The translations under genes were made by a program, and so were the position numbers. The notes under the pieces were generated by a model. That model searched no databases. It was given only the letters and a program-made list of their open reading frames with translations, and was not told the DNA's origin. Positions 1 to 11,549 of a stretch of DNA of 64,000 nt are shown here, piece after piece. This DNA is from Acanthococcus lagerstroemiae. Its lineage: Eukaryota; Arthropoda; Insecta; Hemiptera; Eriococcidae. The stretch's first letter is position 1, and each line of letters begins with the position of its first letter. The DNA is taken from positions 534,321 through 598,320 of the forward strand of contig CM063109.1 of NCBI GenBank assembly GCA_031841125.1. Direction: 5' to 3'.

Positions 1-1407
1 AAGTGACAAGAAAAAGATAAAGCTTAAAAGTAAAATGGAAACAGTTCATCGGTGGTACTTTGTTACTTTTTTCTCTATTCCATCGTTTCCTCATCAGGTT
101 CGTTTGGAAGTTTTTGGTGTGAAATTCTATTTTCAGTTTCCGCTGCGGAAAGAGAATAAAATAATATACTTAGTAGGTAATGGGAATTTGATCGAGAAAA
201 CAGGATAGTAAATGTTGAGTTTTGCAAATGATAGAACTGTATGACAGACGACTAATGTTCAAATGGGCGACAGAACTTTCTACAGGCATGCCAACTGTTC
301 TGGATTGCTGGGGCCAAGGATTGCGAATGTATACTCCTAGCTGATGTGGTGAAGTAGACACACATAACGCAGAAGTCAAAATCTTGAGAGAGCTTGAAAA
401 ATGCAGGGTGAGGTGTATTCTGATTTATACAAATAGGTTTCAACTTACAACGATGAAGGAGCACTAATTCAGATTTTGAACTGATCACTTTCCTTCTTTG
501 TATAATAAAATGGGTCCTAATTTTGCAGTACCTTTCCGACTGATTTAGTGTCCAGTGAATTTTCTTCATTTCAGCCTAGAAACTTCATAGGCTACTAAAA
601 ACTTCAGCCTGATTCGAGGTCATCAAACTGATAGATGGTTTTCCAGCATTCTCCATCTTAACTTTGTGTGCACTCTCCGTGCCGTGCATTTTGGCTCGCT
701 TCATCTCTCGACTTGAATGAAACCCTGTTTACGATCTGCATGTGTATACAAACATGTATGATTTGACGTTGTTGAGACGTGTATGTAAGCTCGAATAACA
801 TTTCTGCCCATTTGACTCGCAAGAGCCTGCGTTTGTACCTAGAATTTTCTGACGTTAATAACTCAGCGGTTACAAAAATATTCGGAAAATGCGATTAATT
901 AAGTTTTATTCGATGCAAAGTTTTTTGTTGCGCCAAATAACCCATTCGAAACGCGACTTAGTTTACGATGCCATTTTGACGATTCGCTTTTTGCTATGCT
1001 CCTATCACTCTGTAAAACATAAAGAAGACATAAAGAAAATCGAAGGCACGAAAGAAATATCTGAAATCACTCGCACACTCGTGCCCATAGGTCAGTCACT
1101 AGTCTGGAAGGCAGTCATAATTATGCGAGGCAGAAGGAAATACTTATAGCGTTGTCCTAGGTTACTCACACACCCTTAGGTTGTACAGTTGACAATTTTT
1201 AAATTCGAAAATCGAACAGGTACTGAACGAGAGGCGAGAGCGTTGAAATGTTCACACCCATTTAATTTGATTTCTCGACCCTGCTGAAATTTTTTAGTTC
1301 TCATTACATAACATGGAGAAGGAGACAAAAAAATGTTGGCGGAGGTTGTACTTCCACTTTTCTCCATCGTCGTTTTCAATCTGGAGGCTAAACCGACGAT
1401 ATAATTT
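1..1407. other. No recognisable feature
   Basis: I see no supported gene, repeat or RNA here. The open frames are short, lack recognisable domains and look like chance. Confidence 0.5.
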
Positions 1408-1861
1408 GGACGCTGTTTATGTTTAGCAAAAGGGAACCAACTAGCAAAATCCACTTCTTGAGAACACGTGATTTGCAGTGCTGGATTTACCATAAGGCCG
1501 AAATGGGCAGTTGCCCAGGGCGGCAAAAATTTGAAAGCGGCTGAGGGCGGCAAATTTAGGGTAAATAAAAGAAAAGAGTCGGAAGAAAAACTCTGAACGC
1601 ACAATCAAATAGGCGGCGTAGCGCAACTGCCCACAGCGGCAATTAGGCTAAATCCGGCACTGGTGATTCGAAGTTCAAGAGCCATGTACAAACTAGGTAT
1701 ATGACATTGCGTTTACTGACAAGCTTTTTTCAACGTGAGTACACATTTTTGAATCGGGGGCTCAATTTTGAAAAATTCTACGTTTTACGCTCATTCCAAC
1801 GATACTAATAGCTCATTTTGTTTATAAATGTTAGTTGGTTCCCTTTTGTTGAACAGCGTCC
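1408..1861. mobile_element. MITE, GGACGCTG-TIR family, copy 1 (interrupted)
   Basis: Both ends carry inverted repeats of about 30 bp. They begin GGACGCTGTT and run into a GGGAACCAACTA block; the left arm has a few extra bases. The interior shares the motif gcttttttcaacgtg and a gggggctcaat block with copies at 34700, 51029 and 55384. The element holds a 187-bp hAT MITE plus its 8-bp duplication; without these it is about 259 bp, close to the 250-bp copy at 34700. Flanks here are TT rather than the TA seen at other copies. It encodes no protein, so it must have been moved in trans. Confidence 0.8.
1476..1662. mobile_element. hAT-type MITE nested in the MITE at 1408-1861
   Basis: The 187-bp element has 14-bp inverted ends, CAGTGCTGGATTTA and CAGTGCCGGATTTA (one mismatch), matching the CAGNG start of hAT ends. 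It is flanked by GTGATTTG (1468-1475) and GTGATTCG (1663-1670), an 8-bp target duplication with one mismatch. The copy of the host MITE at 34700-34949 has a single GTGATTCG at the same place (minus strand), so it is an empty site. The interior is GC-rich with gggcggcaaa blocks and has no coding potential. Confidence 0.88.
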
Positions 1862-3317
1862 ATTTTTAACCGAGTCCGCTATCCGTTGTATGGCGGCGCG
1901 GTTTACGACTGTTCACTCAAAACGCCGAATACGATCATCGTCGTTAGCCTTGAAACATTCTCATTTTAATGAAACGTAAACGCACGAGTCAGTATGTTAG
2001 AAAATAATGTTCGCCAAACAGATATCTACTCGTATGTAATTAACGATTCGCGCAAGAGCGGTTATTACTCCGGCTGCGGCTACGAATGTATGTATACTCG
2101 TAGGTACCTACCTATCATTCATAAAAAATGGTTTTCCTCCAACAGTATGGTTGTTTATTCGTGCGACAAAATACGAGTACGCGAATACGAGTATAATATT
2201 TTGGTACCTACCATCCGTTTCTGTCTACTCTGCCGTCTCCCATTCATCGGTTTTCCTTCTCCGTTTTCTTTCTCGCACTCTCTCTTCTTTTTTTTTTTTC
2301 TTCTTCTTCTTTTATCTTTTTAATTACTCGACGTAAACGTCGCCTCGTCTCGGCTTGTTGACCTTAACCTCGTTCGAAGACTTCATTTCCCATAGGTGAC
2401 CGTCTCTGCCTTACTACGTCTTTGTATGCAGATGCAATTCGCGTCCAATGCGTAAAATGAAATCACTGTGGGAAACATTGGCAACCAGGCGTGCGTTGCG
2501 TCGAGTGCGACCTAGATGACTTTTTCCTTGACGAATACGAAGCTGTCGCGGGACCGCGTTCGTGGTGCTCGCTCGGCACCCGCATGCGTGGATGAACCCG
2601 AAGGCTCGCGCGCTGGAAAGTTCGAGCCTGAAAAAAGAAGTGCGCAGCACCCGTCTGTAGTCGGTCACTCTGAGACTAAGTCAAAGGCATCGGCAAAGCG
2701 CATCTAGTAGGCTATAGGAGGCTAGGCTACACGTGAACGACCGCTGAGAATGCGAACGATGAAACAGACAGTAGACGTAGACGTACTCGTATTCCGTAAT
2801 CTGATTACAACAAGGGTGAGGAGAGCAAGACTTGAGTAAAAAACTAATGCCACCTTCTCATACTGCCGCCTACCAAATGTATCTGCCCGTCGCCGAGAAT
2901 AATCTCTGTCTTAGATTCATCGCCAACTAAGTTTTGCTTTTAAACTTGTCAGTATTACGCTGGAAGATAAAATAATAGTATCTAGATACTTTCTCTTAGC
3001 GTTCAAACAGGTTGTAACCCTGCATTTTTTCAAAATTGATTTTCGACTACGGATCTTGACTTTGAAGTGAATACGCTAACCTCCATTTGAGAACATTGAT
3101 TGTGTCCCACAGCAATGCAGTTTGAAACCTTACAATTGGTTTGATCCATAAGATGAAACCTATTTGACAGGAAGTTCTTAGCGTCTCTGTAAGATTCATT
3201 TTTCTACGTTCACTACAATCGCCGATGTGCTTGTACACCGGGCGGATATTAAAATTAATACCGCTGATGGTCGCTGTATTTTTGATTTACGATGGAAAGT
3301 AGCGAATAGGTTTTACA
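1862..3317. other. No recognisable feature
   Basis: There is a T-rich run near 2287-2322 and several TACGAGTA/TACTCGTA words around 2029-2195. Nothing else was recognised. The CpG-richer part near 2500-2700 has short open frames on both strands with no domain I know. Confidence 0.4.
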
Positions 3318-3583
3318 TACAGTGGGTCAAAAAAGTATTTGCACATCTCGAGAAAAGGATGTAGGACTGCACGGGAACGACTTATGGATCCGGAAACATT
3401 CATTAAACATAAGTAGACGAAAAAAGAAAATAGATGAAAAATATTTTATTCCGAAAGAAACGAATCACAGTCTCGAATTAGAGAAAAAAAAGGAAAATGT
3501 AACCTCAAAAAAGTATTTGCACACCCACAGAATATAACGGGAAAACATAAAAATAAACTAGCATCACTCCCAAAAACAGGAGA

Positions 3584-4637
3584 TCAGTATTTGGTATGCA
3601 TTCCTTTTGCATCTATAATCGCTAGCAGATGTCGCGGCATTGACTCAACTAAATTTGCTGTTACCCGGGGACAAACGTCTGACCACGCCGCTTGGAGGGC
3701 CGTTTTCAGATTTCCTCTGTTAGATATTCTCCTCTTACGTACATCCACTTCTAGTAAACTCCATAAATTTTCAATTACATTCAAATCCGTCGATTGTGGT
3801 GGGGTAAATAGCCGACGAGGTGCGTTACAGAGCAGCCATTCACCGGTTTTTAGTGCAGTATGCTTGGGATCATTGTCCTGTTGAAAAATGAAGGACTCGT
3901 CTAAGCCTACTTTGCGGGCGCTGCTCTTCAAATTTTTGCGTAATATGCCTGTGTACATATCGGCTGTCATGTTTCCTTCAATGAAGACTAGATTACCCAC
4001 ACCGCTGACTGCCATACACCCCCCCCCCCCCCCACACACACACAAGCACCTTGCCTCCTCCGTATTTGACGGTAGTCTTTAAATTCCTCGGGATGCAGCT
4101 CTGTGTTCGCTTTTCGCCATACATATCCCCGTCCATCTGATCCAAATAAGTTGAATTTACTTTGGTCGGAGAATAAAACTGACTGCCAGAAGGTTACGGG
4201 TTTCTTTACGTACGCGCTTTTGCAAATTCTATAAACGTTTGACTCGATTGGCTTCGGAAATAAACGGTTTCTTACGAGGACATCTTCCATGAAGACCAGC
4301 CGAATAGAGCACGTTCCATACAGTTTAAGGATGAACTCTTATTCCTGATGTAAATGCGAGATCATCAGCAAGTGCTGGGGCGCTCCGAAATGAATTTTTT
4401 TGCGATTCTTGTACAAGAGATCTTTCATGTCTCGGTTGTAGTTTTTTTGGTCGCCTTGAACGAGCGTCATTTGCGATTGTTTTTGTGGCTTGAAATCGTT
4501 TGATTACATATCGTACCGCAGAAAATGTAAACCCAACTTTCATCGCAATTTCGCGATAACTCTCACCTTTTTCATGTAAGGTAGATACCAATCCGCAAAC
4601 GCACAGGTGGTGATATTTCAGAAGTCTTCGGCGACAT
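3584..4637 (-). pseudogene. Tc1-like DDE transposase, frameshifted
   Basis: A likely start is the ATG at 4635-4637; the N-terminus then shifts frame near 4585. Pieces in order are a helix-turn-helix-like part (GESYREIAMKVGF; about 4325-4591), a middle part with FSDQSKFNLFG (first catalytic Asp; about 3988-4290), and a C-terminal part with FIFQQDNDPKHT (second Asp) and DLNVIENLW (catalytic Glu; about 3584-4045). The DDE triad is therefore still visible, but at least three frame breaks separate the pieces. One lies at the C-run and CA-run at 4020-4043, where slippage is likely. The product would bind the element's inverted repeats and cut at TA sites in the nucleus; this copy cannot make it. 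The family assignment is firm. Confidence 0.92.
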
Positions 4638-4800
4638 CACGCTTTAATTTCTTACTACAATTACGTGAGTTTTTGTTGATGCATACATGTTTCATTCTAC
4701 GTACTACTGGCCACTCGCTACTGCACTCGTACATACAGGTACGATAACTTGACGAGCTTTTTCAAGTTCAAACCTGCACGCGTGAATCATTCGTTCCTGG

Positions 4801-5373
4801 CTAGCGTTGAGTCGGTCTCGGTCATACTAGTTCATTTGAACTAATTATCGCGATGAACTAATCTACCGAGACCGATGTTTTGAACGAACTAGTTCAATAA
4901 GACCGAGATTCTCTCGAACTCGATCCGAAAATGACCAAAAGTAACTGTTAAGACTGTTAAGAACTAAAACGTGAACGTAAACAAAGAACGACCGAATTCG
5001 TATAAACCCTAAGACCTAACGCAGGTGAAGTAAAACTAAAACACCGACGTGACTCATTTCGTTTATTTGAGCAGCTTTCTTCTTCATCATGATGAAAATT
5101 AATATTAATTTTTTGATCTTTCCGTTGAAAAGGGTGATGTTAAGCGGATACATAGAGAAAACATATAAATTAAAAACTTACATTTATAATAACGCGGGCA
5201 TATTTCGGTCTTCTCATCTTACATCCTTCAATAATTTTAAGTCTTTAATGACGTGAATGAACCAACGATAAGGAACTAAAAGACCTAAATGAACTAGTTC
5301 ATTTACCTAATCATTTTGGTGACCGAGACCGATTTGAACTATTCAACTAAATGAACTAATCTTCCCATCGCTA
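4801..5373. mobile_element. Non-autonomous hAT-like insertion inside the Tc1-like element
   Basis: The ends are imperfect inverted repeats, CTAGCGTTGAG and CTAGCGATGGG, similar to Ac-type hAT ends (TAGGGATG). The flanks are GTTCCTGG (4793-4800) and GTTCCTGC (5374-5381), an 8-bp duplication with one mismatch. Both subterminal regions repeat short palindromes such as GAACTAGTTC together with the word GGTCTCGGTC. No transposase reading frame is present. Its position explains the excess length of the surrounding Tc1-like element. Confidence 0.78.
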
Positions 5374-5585
5374 GTTCCTGCGTGTGCAAATCCTTTTTTG
5401 CGATAGTTTTCTTCTTTTTTGCCTCTTGCAATGCTGCTTTTTAGTTTTTGGTAATAGTATGTGCTGCACTTAATAATTTTAGGTGATTCTCTACGTCAGA
5501 CATTCTCTTCTTTTACCAGGAAACCTATCCTTCCTCTTTTTCTGTCGTTTGTCGTGGTGTGCAAATACTTTTTTGACTCACTGTA

Positions 5586-6523
5586 TATGTATAGGTATGT
5601 GGTGTGCACCTCTGAGAACTGCCTAAGTATTTCTGTACTTGTACTCTTAGAAATAGCGATACCTAACGAGTCCCTCCCTCGTTTAGTATGCATCTAGCGT
5701 TTCCGCAGCGACCCTCGTAGTACGAAGCACGATTTTCGTTCGCACTCCCAATAAATACCTACAATAACCTACTCACGCTCCACGCTGGTCAAGTTGCGAA
5801 TACGCCCGCCGATTCGAGGATGTCTCTCCCGCCACCTATAGTCTACATGGATATAAAATTATTGTTATAACGATAAACCTACATACATACATACATACAT
5901 AGTTAGCTAACAATTTTCGTTGATGATATATTGTGTATTTACACTTGCCATGGAGGAACCTTCGGAGCTTGGTTTTGTTAATCGTCGTACCGCGCTGTCA
6001 GACTAATTACACTCCTTTACCCAGGGCCGGCGCAAGAAAGACCCTCCCCCCCCCACATTCATCCTGATTCATAAAATTATACACCTAGTCGGAAATTTTG
6101 GACACTCAGTCGGAGATTTTTTAAATTTATTTATTGTAGAAATTTTGTAACATATTTCAGGTGAGATCCAGTCGAAAAATTGAGGAGTTAAGATTTTTTT
6201 GCTAACTGAAATGTTCAAAACTTTAGTCAATTTTTTTTGTCCACCCCCACCATTCCTAGGAGTCTGACGAGCAATATTCTGTGATGGAGTGTGCCTAAAA
6301 TTCAGCTTTGAAAGCTGCGAAGCTCCAAAAAAATTTTAACGCTCGCGTAAAAACACAGCGCCCACGTTCTTCAAATAATACGTATCTGCCACGCTGCCGT
6401 ATTATTGGCCAGTCCAAGACTACCAAAGAGCGTTGCAAGTCTTTTAAACAGACCGGGAATATTTCAACTACAATCAGCGAGCATGTATGAAAAATATTGA
6501 AAATCCAACACCCATCATCACCA
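5586..6523. repeat. ACAT microsatellite; otherwise little recognised
   Basis: A (CATA)n/(ACAT)n run lies at about 5879-5901. Near 6022 CAGGGCCGGCGCAAG looks like one hAT-type end, but I find no partner. Nothing else is supported. Confidence 0.4.
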
Positions 6524-6710
6524 CCATGGATTCCCAACAAAAAATTTTGAAGGACCCCTGAAAAAATCGCTATAATTTCAAGAACCCCTTATGTATATTA
6601 TAATGCATTTAAATATACTTCAAATTTGCTGAAACTGTCAAATTCCTGACGAACGAAACATTTTCGGATTAGCTCACGGGGGTCCGCGGACCACCTGTTG
6701 GGAACCACTG
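6524..6710. mobile_element. hAT-like MITE fragment
   Basis: The right end read inward is CAGTGGTTCCCAACAGG followed by a GGTCCGCGGACC palindrome, a common hAT end style. The left end, CATGGATTCCCAAC, matches it imperfectly. The flanks agree only weakly, so the target duplication is not established. Confidence 0.45.
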
Positions 6711-8416
6711 ATTATCGTTATCCAGAAACTGTCGTCTATTTATTTTTTCCTAAAAATTTCACCGGAGGGCAACTACTTTGCTTTGATATTGGAATACAAA
6801 GCACGACAGGAAACCAAGACACTCACCTACCTGCTCACTAGTGGCGAGTAGACAGTATGATATATCTAAGGATTCCGAAAATATGCTCCGAAAAGAGGTC
6901 AGGTGTGTAGGCTTGTTATAATACTTTCACTTTTGTCAAATACGTTAAAATATTCCTTAAATATCCTGAAATATGTCAGAATATTCCTTATCAAAATAGC
7001 AATGTGGGTATCATTTTGAAAGGGAAGTCTCGATGACAGATGAAAATCACTAATCACGTAGGGCTGCCAAAAGTATGCTTTGGCATATTTTCTCCCGGTG
7101 AATCAAATCTAGCATTTTGAAAATATTTTTGCGAAACATGAAATCCTGAGTGAAATAAACCCTATTTAAAATTGCATATTTTTGCATATTTCGATATAGG
7201 TAAAATTGCATACCTAGCTTCCTATACTACCGTAGTAAAAAAAAAAAAGCGTATCCAGACGTTGTGCGAATGTTGCATAAGCGTTCGCCAGTCACCGGTA
7301 TATAGTAATTTTTCCCATTTAAAATACATGGTGAATTTCGCGTGGACGTGACGGCGTTCAAATTTTAAAAAAATAAGAAATTGAAGTGTAGCATAATAGG
7401 TATTGTTTTTTTTAAATTTATTTTCCTGCTCCCAAGATATGAATGCATGGTCTGTCAAATTTTCAGATCGTTTTACCCAGGCAAAATATAATAAGTGCGA
7501 TTTAAAAACGGCCAATTTTCCATTTAAAATGCACTGGAGCCGATTTTCTATACCGGTGAGGCTAGCAGATCGGATACTAAAACGCGGGGTGGGTAAGAAG
7601 GGTTTACCTATACTACTAGCAGGCTGAAGTTAGGTATCTAGTATAGTAATACATATAAACGTATTTGGATTAGGCTAACATTTTTTCTTACTAAAATAGA
7701 AATATTTTATCGTGTATCCATTTCTTCTATGGTTCACTACTTCTGGTTTTGGAGAACTCACTTCTCAATCGTTACATACTCGTATTTTCCCCCATCGTTC
7801 GTACTCTCTACTTTATCGGGCGATTGAATGACCCCCATTTGAATCGGCTAAAGATGTCGGCGAAAAAATAGGCAACCGATATTCTTCAATGTCTCCTATA
7901 GTCACCGCGTTGAGTAAGCCGTTCAGCGCACGTAACTTTTTAACCCGGATAAGAAATACGCGCATTCTTTAGACTTCATGACAGTAGGACGTACTCTGAT
8001 GAAGCTAAGTATTCTTCGGCTCTTTCATTCACCTCTGGTTGTAATAACCTAATTAAGAAAAATAAAAAATTATAACAAATAATTTTTGGATTGTTGCCCG
8101 ACCAAAAATTGGCAATGAACTGGATTATGTAAATTTTCTAGTTGAAATTGACAGCGAAGAGTCGTAATCGTGGGTTCTTTGTGAGACTACGAAGACGATC
8201 AAGTTCGTGGTTGATCTTATTAGGAAGTTTCAAGGTGGTTAGCCGCCGTACCATGGATAGGCGCTTTTATTAGCCAGTCGTTTTTGCCATCTAGCACGTA
8301 AAGTTTGCGACGTGGTACGAGTACATGGTAGATAGTTACTAGTACATAGGTGTAGGGGCATGCTCAGCGTACAGTCAGCAACAGCGTTATGGTATGGCTG
8401 TTGTGATCATGAGAGA
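6711..8416. other. Mostly unrecognised; weak short repeats near 7.3-7.57 kb
   Basis: ACCGGTATA at 7294-7302 and TATACCGGT at 7550-7558 are inverted. A block reading AATTTTYCCATTTAAAAT occurs directly at about 7307 and 7514. This may be a decayed small element, but the ends are unclear. No gene is supported in the rest. Confidence 0.35.
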
Positions 8417-8424
8417 GATGCCAC

Positions 8425-8679
8425 CGGTGGCATAGCCGGGGGGGGGGGATTAGGAGGATGAATCCCCTCCCCTCCCCCTGAAAGGAGAATTTTTAACATG
8501 CTGGCAGTATCACAGTAAATGCGCGAAATGAAATTTGAATTCATATGCATAATTGAAGGTGAAAGGCACAACATACTGATACGTCAATGTAAAAATATAC
8601 AGTTCATATTAGGTGTACCCCCCCCCCGACTAAAATTTTGCTGATACCCTCCCTTAGAAAAATCCTGGCTACACCACTG
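8425..8679. mobile_element. hAT-type MITE (CAGTGGTGTAGCC ends)
   Basis: The inverted ends are CGGTGGCATAGCCGGG and CAGTGGTGTAGCCAGG. The flanks GATGCCAC (8417-8424) and GGTGCCAC (8680-8687) form an 8-bp duplication with one mismatch. The 255-bp interior has G and C homopolymers and no coding capacity. Ends beginning CAGTGG with 8-bp duplications are a hAT signature. Confidence 0.8.
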
Positions 8680-8743
8680 GGTGCCACCGCAAGGCTTCAA
8701 GAATTGATTGACGCGTTCTTGTCTGCATCTGATTTATTATACC

Positions 8744-8926
8744 CAGTAGCGTAAAATTTTAGACCCAAGACATTTTTTTTTCATTCTATCTTTCTCTTTG
8801 GTTAAGTAGTAAAATTTGTATGAAACTTTATAGATCCGCCACTATTTCACCCACAGTACCCAGAACATTTTTACTATCCCCTCCCCCCACACTCACTCCT
8901 GAGAGAACTTCCTGTTACGCTACTTA
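8744..8926. mobile_element. hAT-like fragment with AGTAGCGTAA ends
   Basis: The left end, CAGTAGCGTAAAATTTT, is mirrored on the right by a minus-strand AAGTAGCGTAACAGG. The flanks do not show a convincing duplication, so this may be an old or truncated copy. Confidence 0.4.
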
Positions 8927-9215
8927 GTATGTCAATAATTATGGATTATTAATCACGTTTGTGATAGGTTTCTATGCTTAATGCAAGTTAATATACCTAA
9001 TTATGGGGCAATATTCTCGTTAACAGGGGCGGGTAGGCCCAGGGGGAAAAGGGGAAATTTCCCCCTGGGCCGCTGGCGTAATGGGCCGCTGGGCCGATTC
9101 AATTACACAATTGGATAGTTCCGACGTAAAAATGTACAGCCGACGGCCGCAGCCCTTGGCCCTCGCTAGAGAAAAATATTTCCTAAGTAAAATTATTAGA
9201 CTACACAGACTAAAA

Positions 9216-10370
9216 TAACCGACTTTAGATTGTTGCTTGAACTTTTGTTATCCTTAAATGAGATAGCTGGAACACCTGCAAAGTATTGTGCGGAAGCCCG
9301 AGGAAAAGCAAAATCGTTTTTGAACAATTTTTTAAATTTCAAAAGAATTCTCACGGCTTAAATTCTTCTTCGCATTTTTGAAAATACAACTCCTCTATGT
9401 TGAAAGCTTATAACATGGTTGAAGATACAATTAGAGATTTAGAAAAGGGATTAAGCGACTTTGAAGTTATTTTACATTCAACAAAGTTTTATGTTTCTAA
9501 GATAAATGAAGAACTGGAAAAAGCTGAGCCTGAGGTTGATTTTGGAATAGAAGACGAGCTTCCAAAAATACGCCGACGAATGAAGAAGAAAATGTTTAAT
9601 TACGAGGGTGATGATAATCAAATAACAAATGAAAACGACAAATTTCGCATAGGAGGTCTTTACACAAATAAAAGCAACCGCGGACTGGCTGGGGGAATGG
9701 GGGAATCCCCGGCCGGGCCCCTTGGACTGCGGGCCCACCCAAAATATGACTTGTTCCAGGAATGGGGAAAAAATTAAAATGAAGGGCCCCAACCAGTATT
9801 CCCCCTTTACAATTCCCTTGCCAGTCCCCGGGTGAATAAAAGACACATTTCATCAATTATAAAGGACAAATTTCAGAGTCAAATAGCTGTATTTGCTGAT
9901 TTCAGTTGTTTGGACCCTAATCGATTTCCAGAGATAAAGGATAAGTTGGATAGCGATCAATTACCAGTACTTACAAATCTATTTTCCCATATTAAAAAAT
10001 TTCGAAAGAAATTGACCCTGCAAGACTTCAAAGGAGAATTTAAAGATTTTATTTGCAAATGGGACAGCTTTAAAAACTATCTTGCAGAAGATTTTGATCA
10101 ACTAGGCCTATTGGACGATGAAGAAGAAAGTAACGGTACCTACTTAGTAATAGTGATTATGCTGAATCCCAACCCAGCAGTTGCAAAGAACTTTGTAAAA
10201 AAGGTCCTGTCTGTTGTTTTCTAGTCGTAAAAAGGTACAAGTTTTATAAACTTTTTATCCAACCTTATACATAGCTTATAAATTTTTATTGACTATTTCC
10301 TTTGTACAAGTATCTTGTGAACGATCCTTTTCTATTTTGAAACATCAAGAATAGATTACGGTCGGTACTG
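9216..10370 (+). pseudogene. hAT transposase pseudogene (zinc-finger MYM-like group)
   Basis: Two open pieces, 9397-9777 and 9832-10224, lie in the same frame and are separated by a 160-bp MITE. They resemble the central and C-terminal parts of hAT transposases annotated in insects as zinc-finger MYM-type 1-like; motifs such as LNPNPAVAKNFVKKVL fit. After a further frame break, 10295-10370 encodes the hAT dimerisation signature VSCERSFSILK followed in another frame by KNRLRSVLT. The N-terminal zinc finger and most catalytic residues are missing or decayed. An intact product would cut and paste hAT elements with 8-bp duplications; this copy cannot. Confidence 0.8.
9675..9834. mobile_element. 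160-bp hAT MITE inserted in the hAT transposase
   Basis: The perfect 8-bp duplication AATAAAAG lies at 9667-9674 and 9835-9842. The inverted ends are CAACCGCGGACTGGC and CACCCGGGGACTGGC (two mismatches). The interior is very GC-rich with ggggaatccccgg. Insertion plus duplication is 168 nt, a multiple of three, so the downstream transposase frame is unchanged, but the insert brings a stop at 9775-9777. Confidence 0.88.
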
Positions 10371-10373
10371 ACA

Positions 10374-10599
10374 TTCAGTTTGGGGGGGGGGGGGAAGGAA
10401 AATTTGCCGAGGAAATTTTTTTTTAATTCGAAAATTTACCGATTTTTCAATCAAAATATTTTTTAATTGAAAAAAAAAAATATAATATAAACCAACGAAC
10501 GTTCTTGGTAAATGAAAAATTCAAATGAACTGTTTCAAAATTTGCCGACTGCCAAATTACTAGGGGTGTTTCACCCCATCCCCCATAGTTTCGTCCCTG
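10374..10599. repeat. hAT-like repeat, copy 1
   Basis: It matches 11301-11549 in direct orientation: TTCAGTTTGGG at the left, GTTTCAAAATTTGCCGACTG in the middle, and a right end that read inward is CAGGGACGAAACTAT. The left end merges with the transposase C-terminus, so this copy looks truncated. It contains a G13 run and no coding capacity. Confidence 0.6.
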
Positions 10600-11300
10600 C
10601 AAATGCACATTGAAACCTTATCCCACAAGCACTCATATGAGCATCCTAGTCTGGGAGGGTAAGCTGGCAGGATGTTAGGAATACTTGAGAGGAACACACA
10701 ACTTCCTTTACACATCAAGGTAGTCGTTAGTTACTCTTGGTGATATTTTTTTCTGAATTTCCTCTGATTCGTCTCCTAAACTGGTTCCAATAAAATCAAA
10801 AAATAAACATTAAAAAAAAAAAAAACTTACAAAGTTTTAGGTCAATCGGTTTAAGGGAATCCATGTCTCAAGCTCCCTTTCATTATTATGGAAAACACAC
10901 ATGGAGTTTTGACTTTTGTTCTAGATTTCCCTCCTACTCGTATATTCACCAGGACCAAGCCCGTAAATTAAACAATAGAACATTTACTATCGGATTCAGC
11001 TTGTGACATTGGAAAAGAAGTCTTCTGCTTTCAACTTTTAGATTTTAATAAAATGTTCAACTTTCTCAAATTTCAGGCTCTGGATCAAACAGAGAATCTA
11101 GTAAAAACAGAATAGTCATTGGAATTCGAAATTCAACGGTCGCTACCGACTTTCAGATTTTCGAAGTGTCTTCCACATTTCTAATATTTGTTTCAACCTT
11201 TCAGATAACTTTCGATACTCAGCTTGAAACCTTCGGCTTTTGACTGACTAGTCTCTGACAGGAATCCAGGATACTCCATTTTCAGAAAAGAAATTTGACT
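10600..11300. other. No recognisable feature
   Basis: AT-rich spacer between the two hAT-like repeats; nothing was recognised apart from an A-run near 10812. Confidence 0.4.
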
Positions 11301-11549
11301 TTCAGTTTGGGAAGGTGGAAAAGAAAAATTTGCCGACAAATGTTTTTTGAAAACTAAAAATTCGACGACAAAATTTTTAAACAATTAAAAAGTAGCTGAT
11401 TTTTCATCGAAATATTTTTTAATTGAAAAAGAAATAAACAAATGTACATTCATGAAAACTGAAAATTTCAAACGAACAGTTTCAAAATTTGCCGACTGCC
11501 AAATTATTAGGGGGGTCAACCCTTACACCCCCCTATAGTTTCGCCCCTG
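11301..11549. repeat. hAT-like repeat, copy 2
   Basis: Direct-orientation relative of 10374-10599 with the same left motif, the same GCCGACTGCC core and a right end that read inward is CAGGGGCGAAACTATAGG. Similar CAGGGGCGAAA ends bound the element at 62262-62520. The left end lacks a matching inverted repeat. Confidence 0.6.

Larger units (their letters stand above)
3320..5583 (-). mobile_element. Tc1-like transposon with IR/DR ends, interrupted
   Basis: The element lies between TA dinucleotides (3318-3319 and 5584-5585). Its outer inverted repeats read CAGTGGGTCAAAAAAGTATT and CAGTGAGTCAAAAAAGTATT. A second copy of the AAAAAAGTATTTGCACAC motif sits about 190 bp inside each end (about 3505-3526, and 5382-5401 inverted). 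Long ends with internal direct repeats are the IR/DR arrangement of Tc1 elements such as Sleeping Beauty. The total of 2264 bp is long for Tc1. Removing the 573-bp hAT insertion and its duplication leaves about 1.68 kb, which is normal. The transposase is broken, so the copy is dead. Confidence 0.9.

Noticed and set aside
2414..2707. Opposed 84-aa and 63-aa ORFs in CpG-rich DNA
   Set aside because: Both strands are open because of base composition; no domain and no splice context.
6022..6260. hAT element starting CAGGGCCGGCGCAAG
   Set aside because: Only one end is recognisable; no inverted partner within 800 bp.
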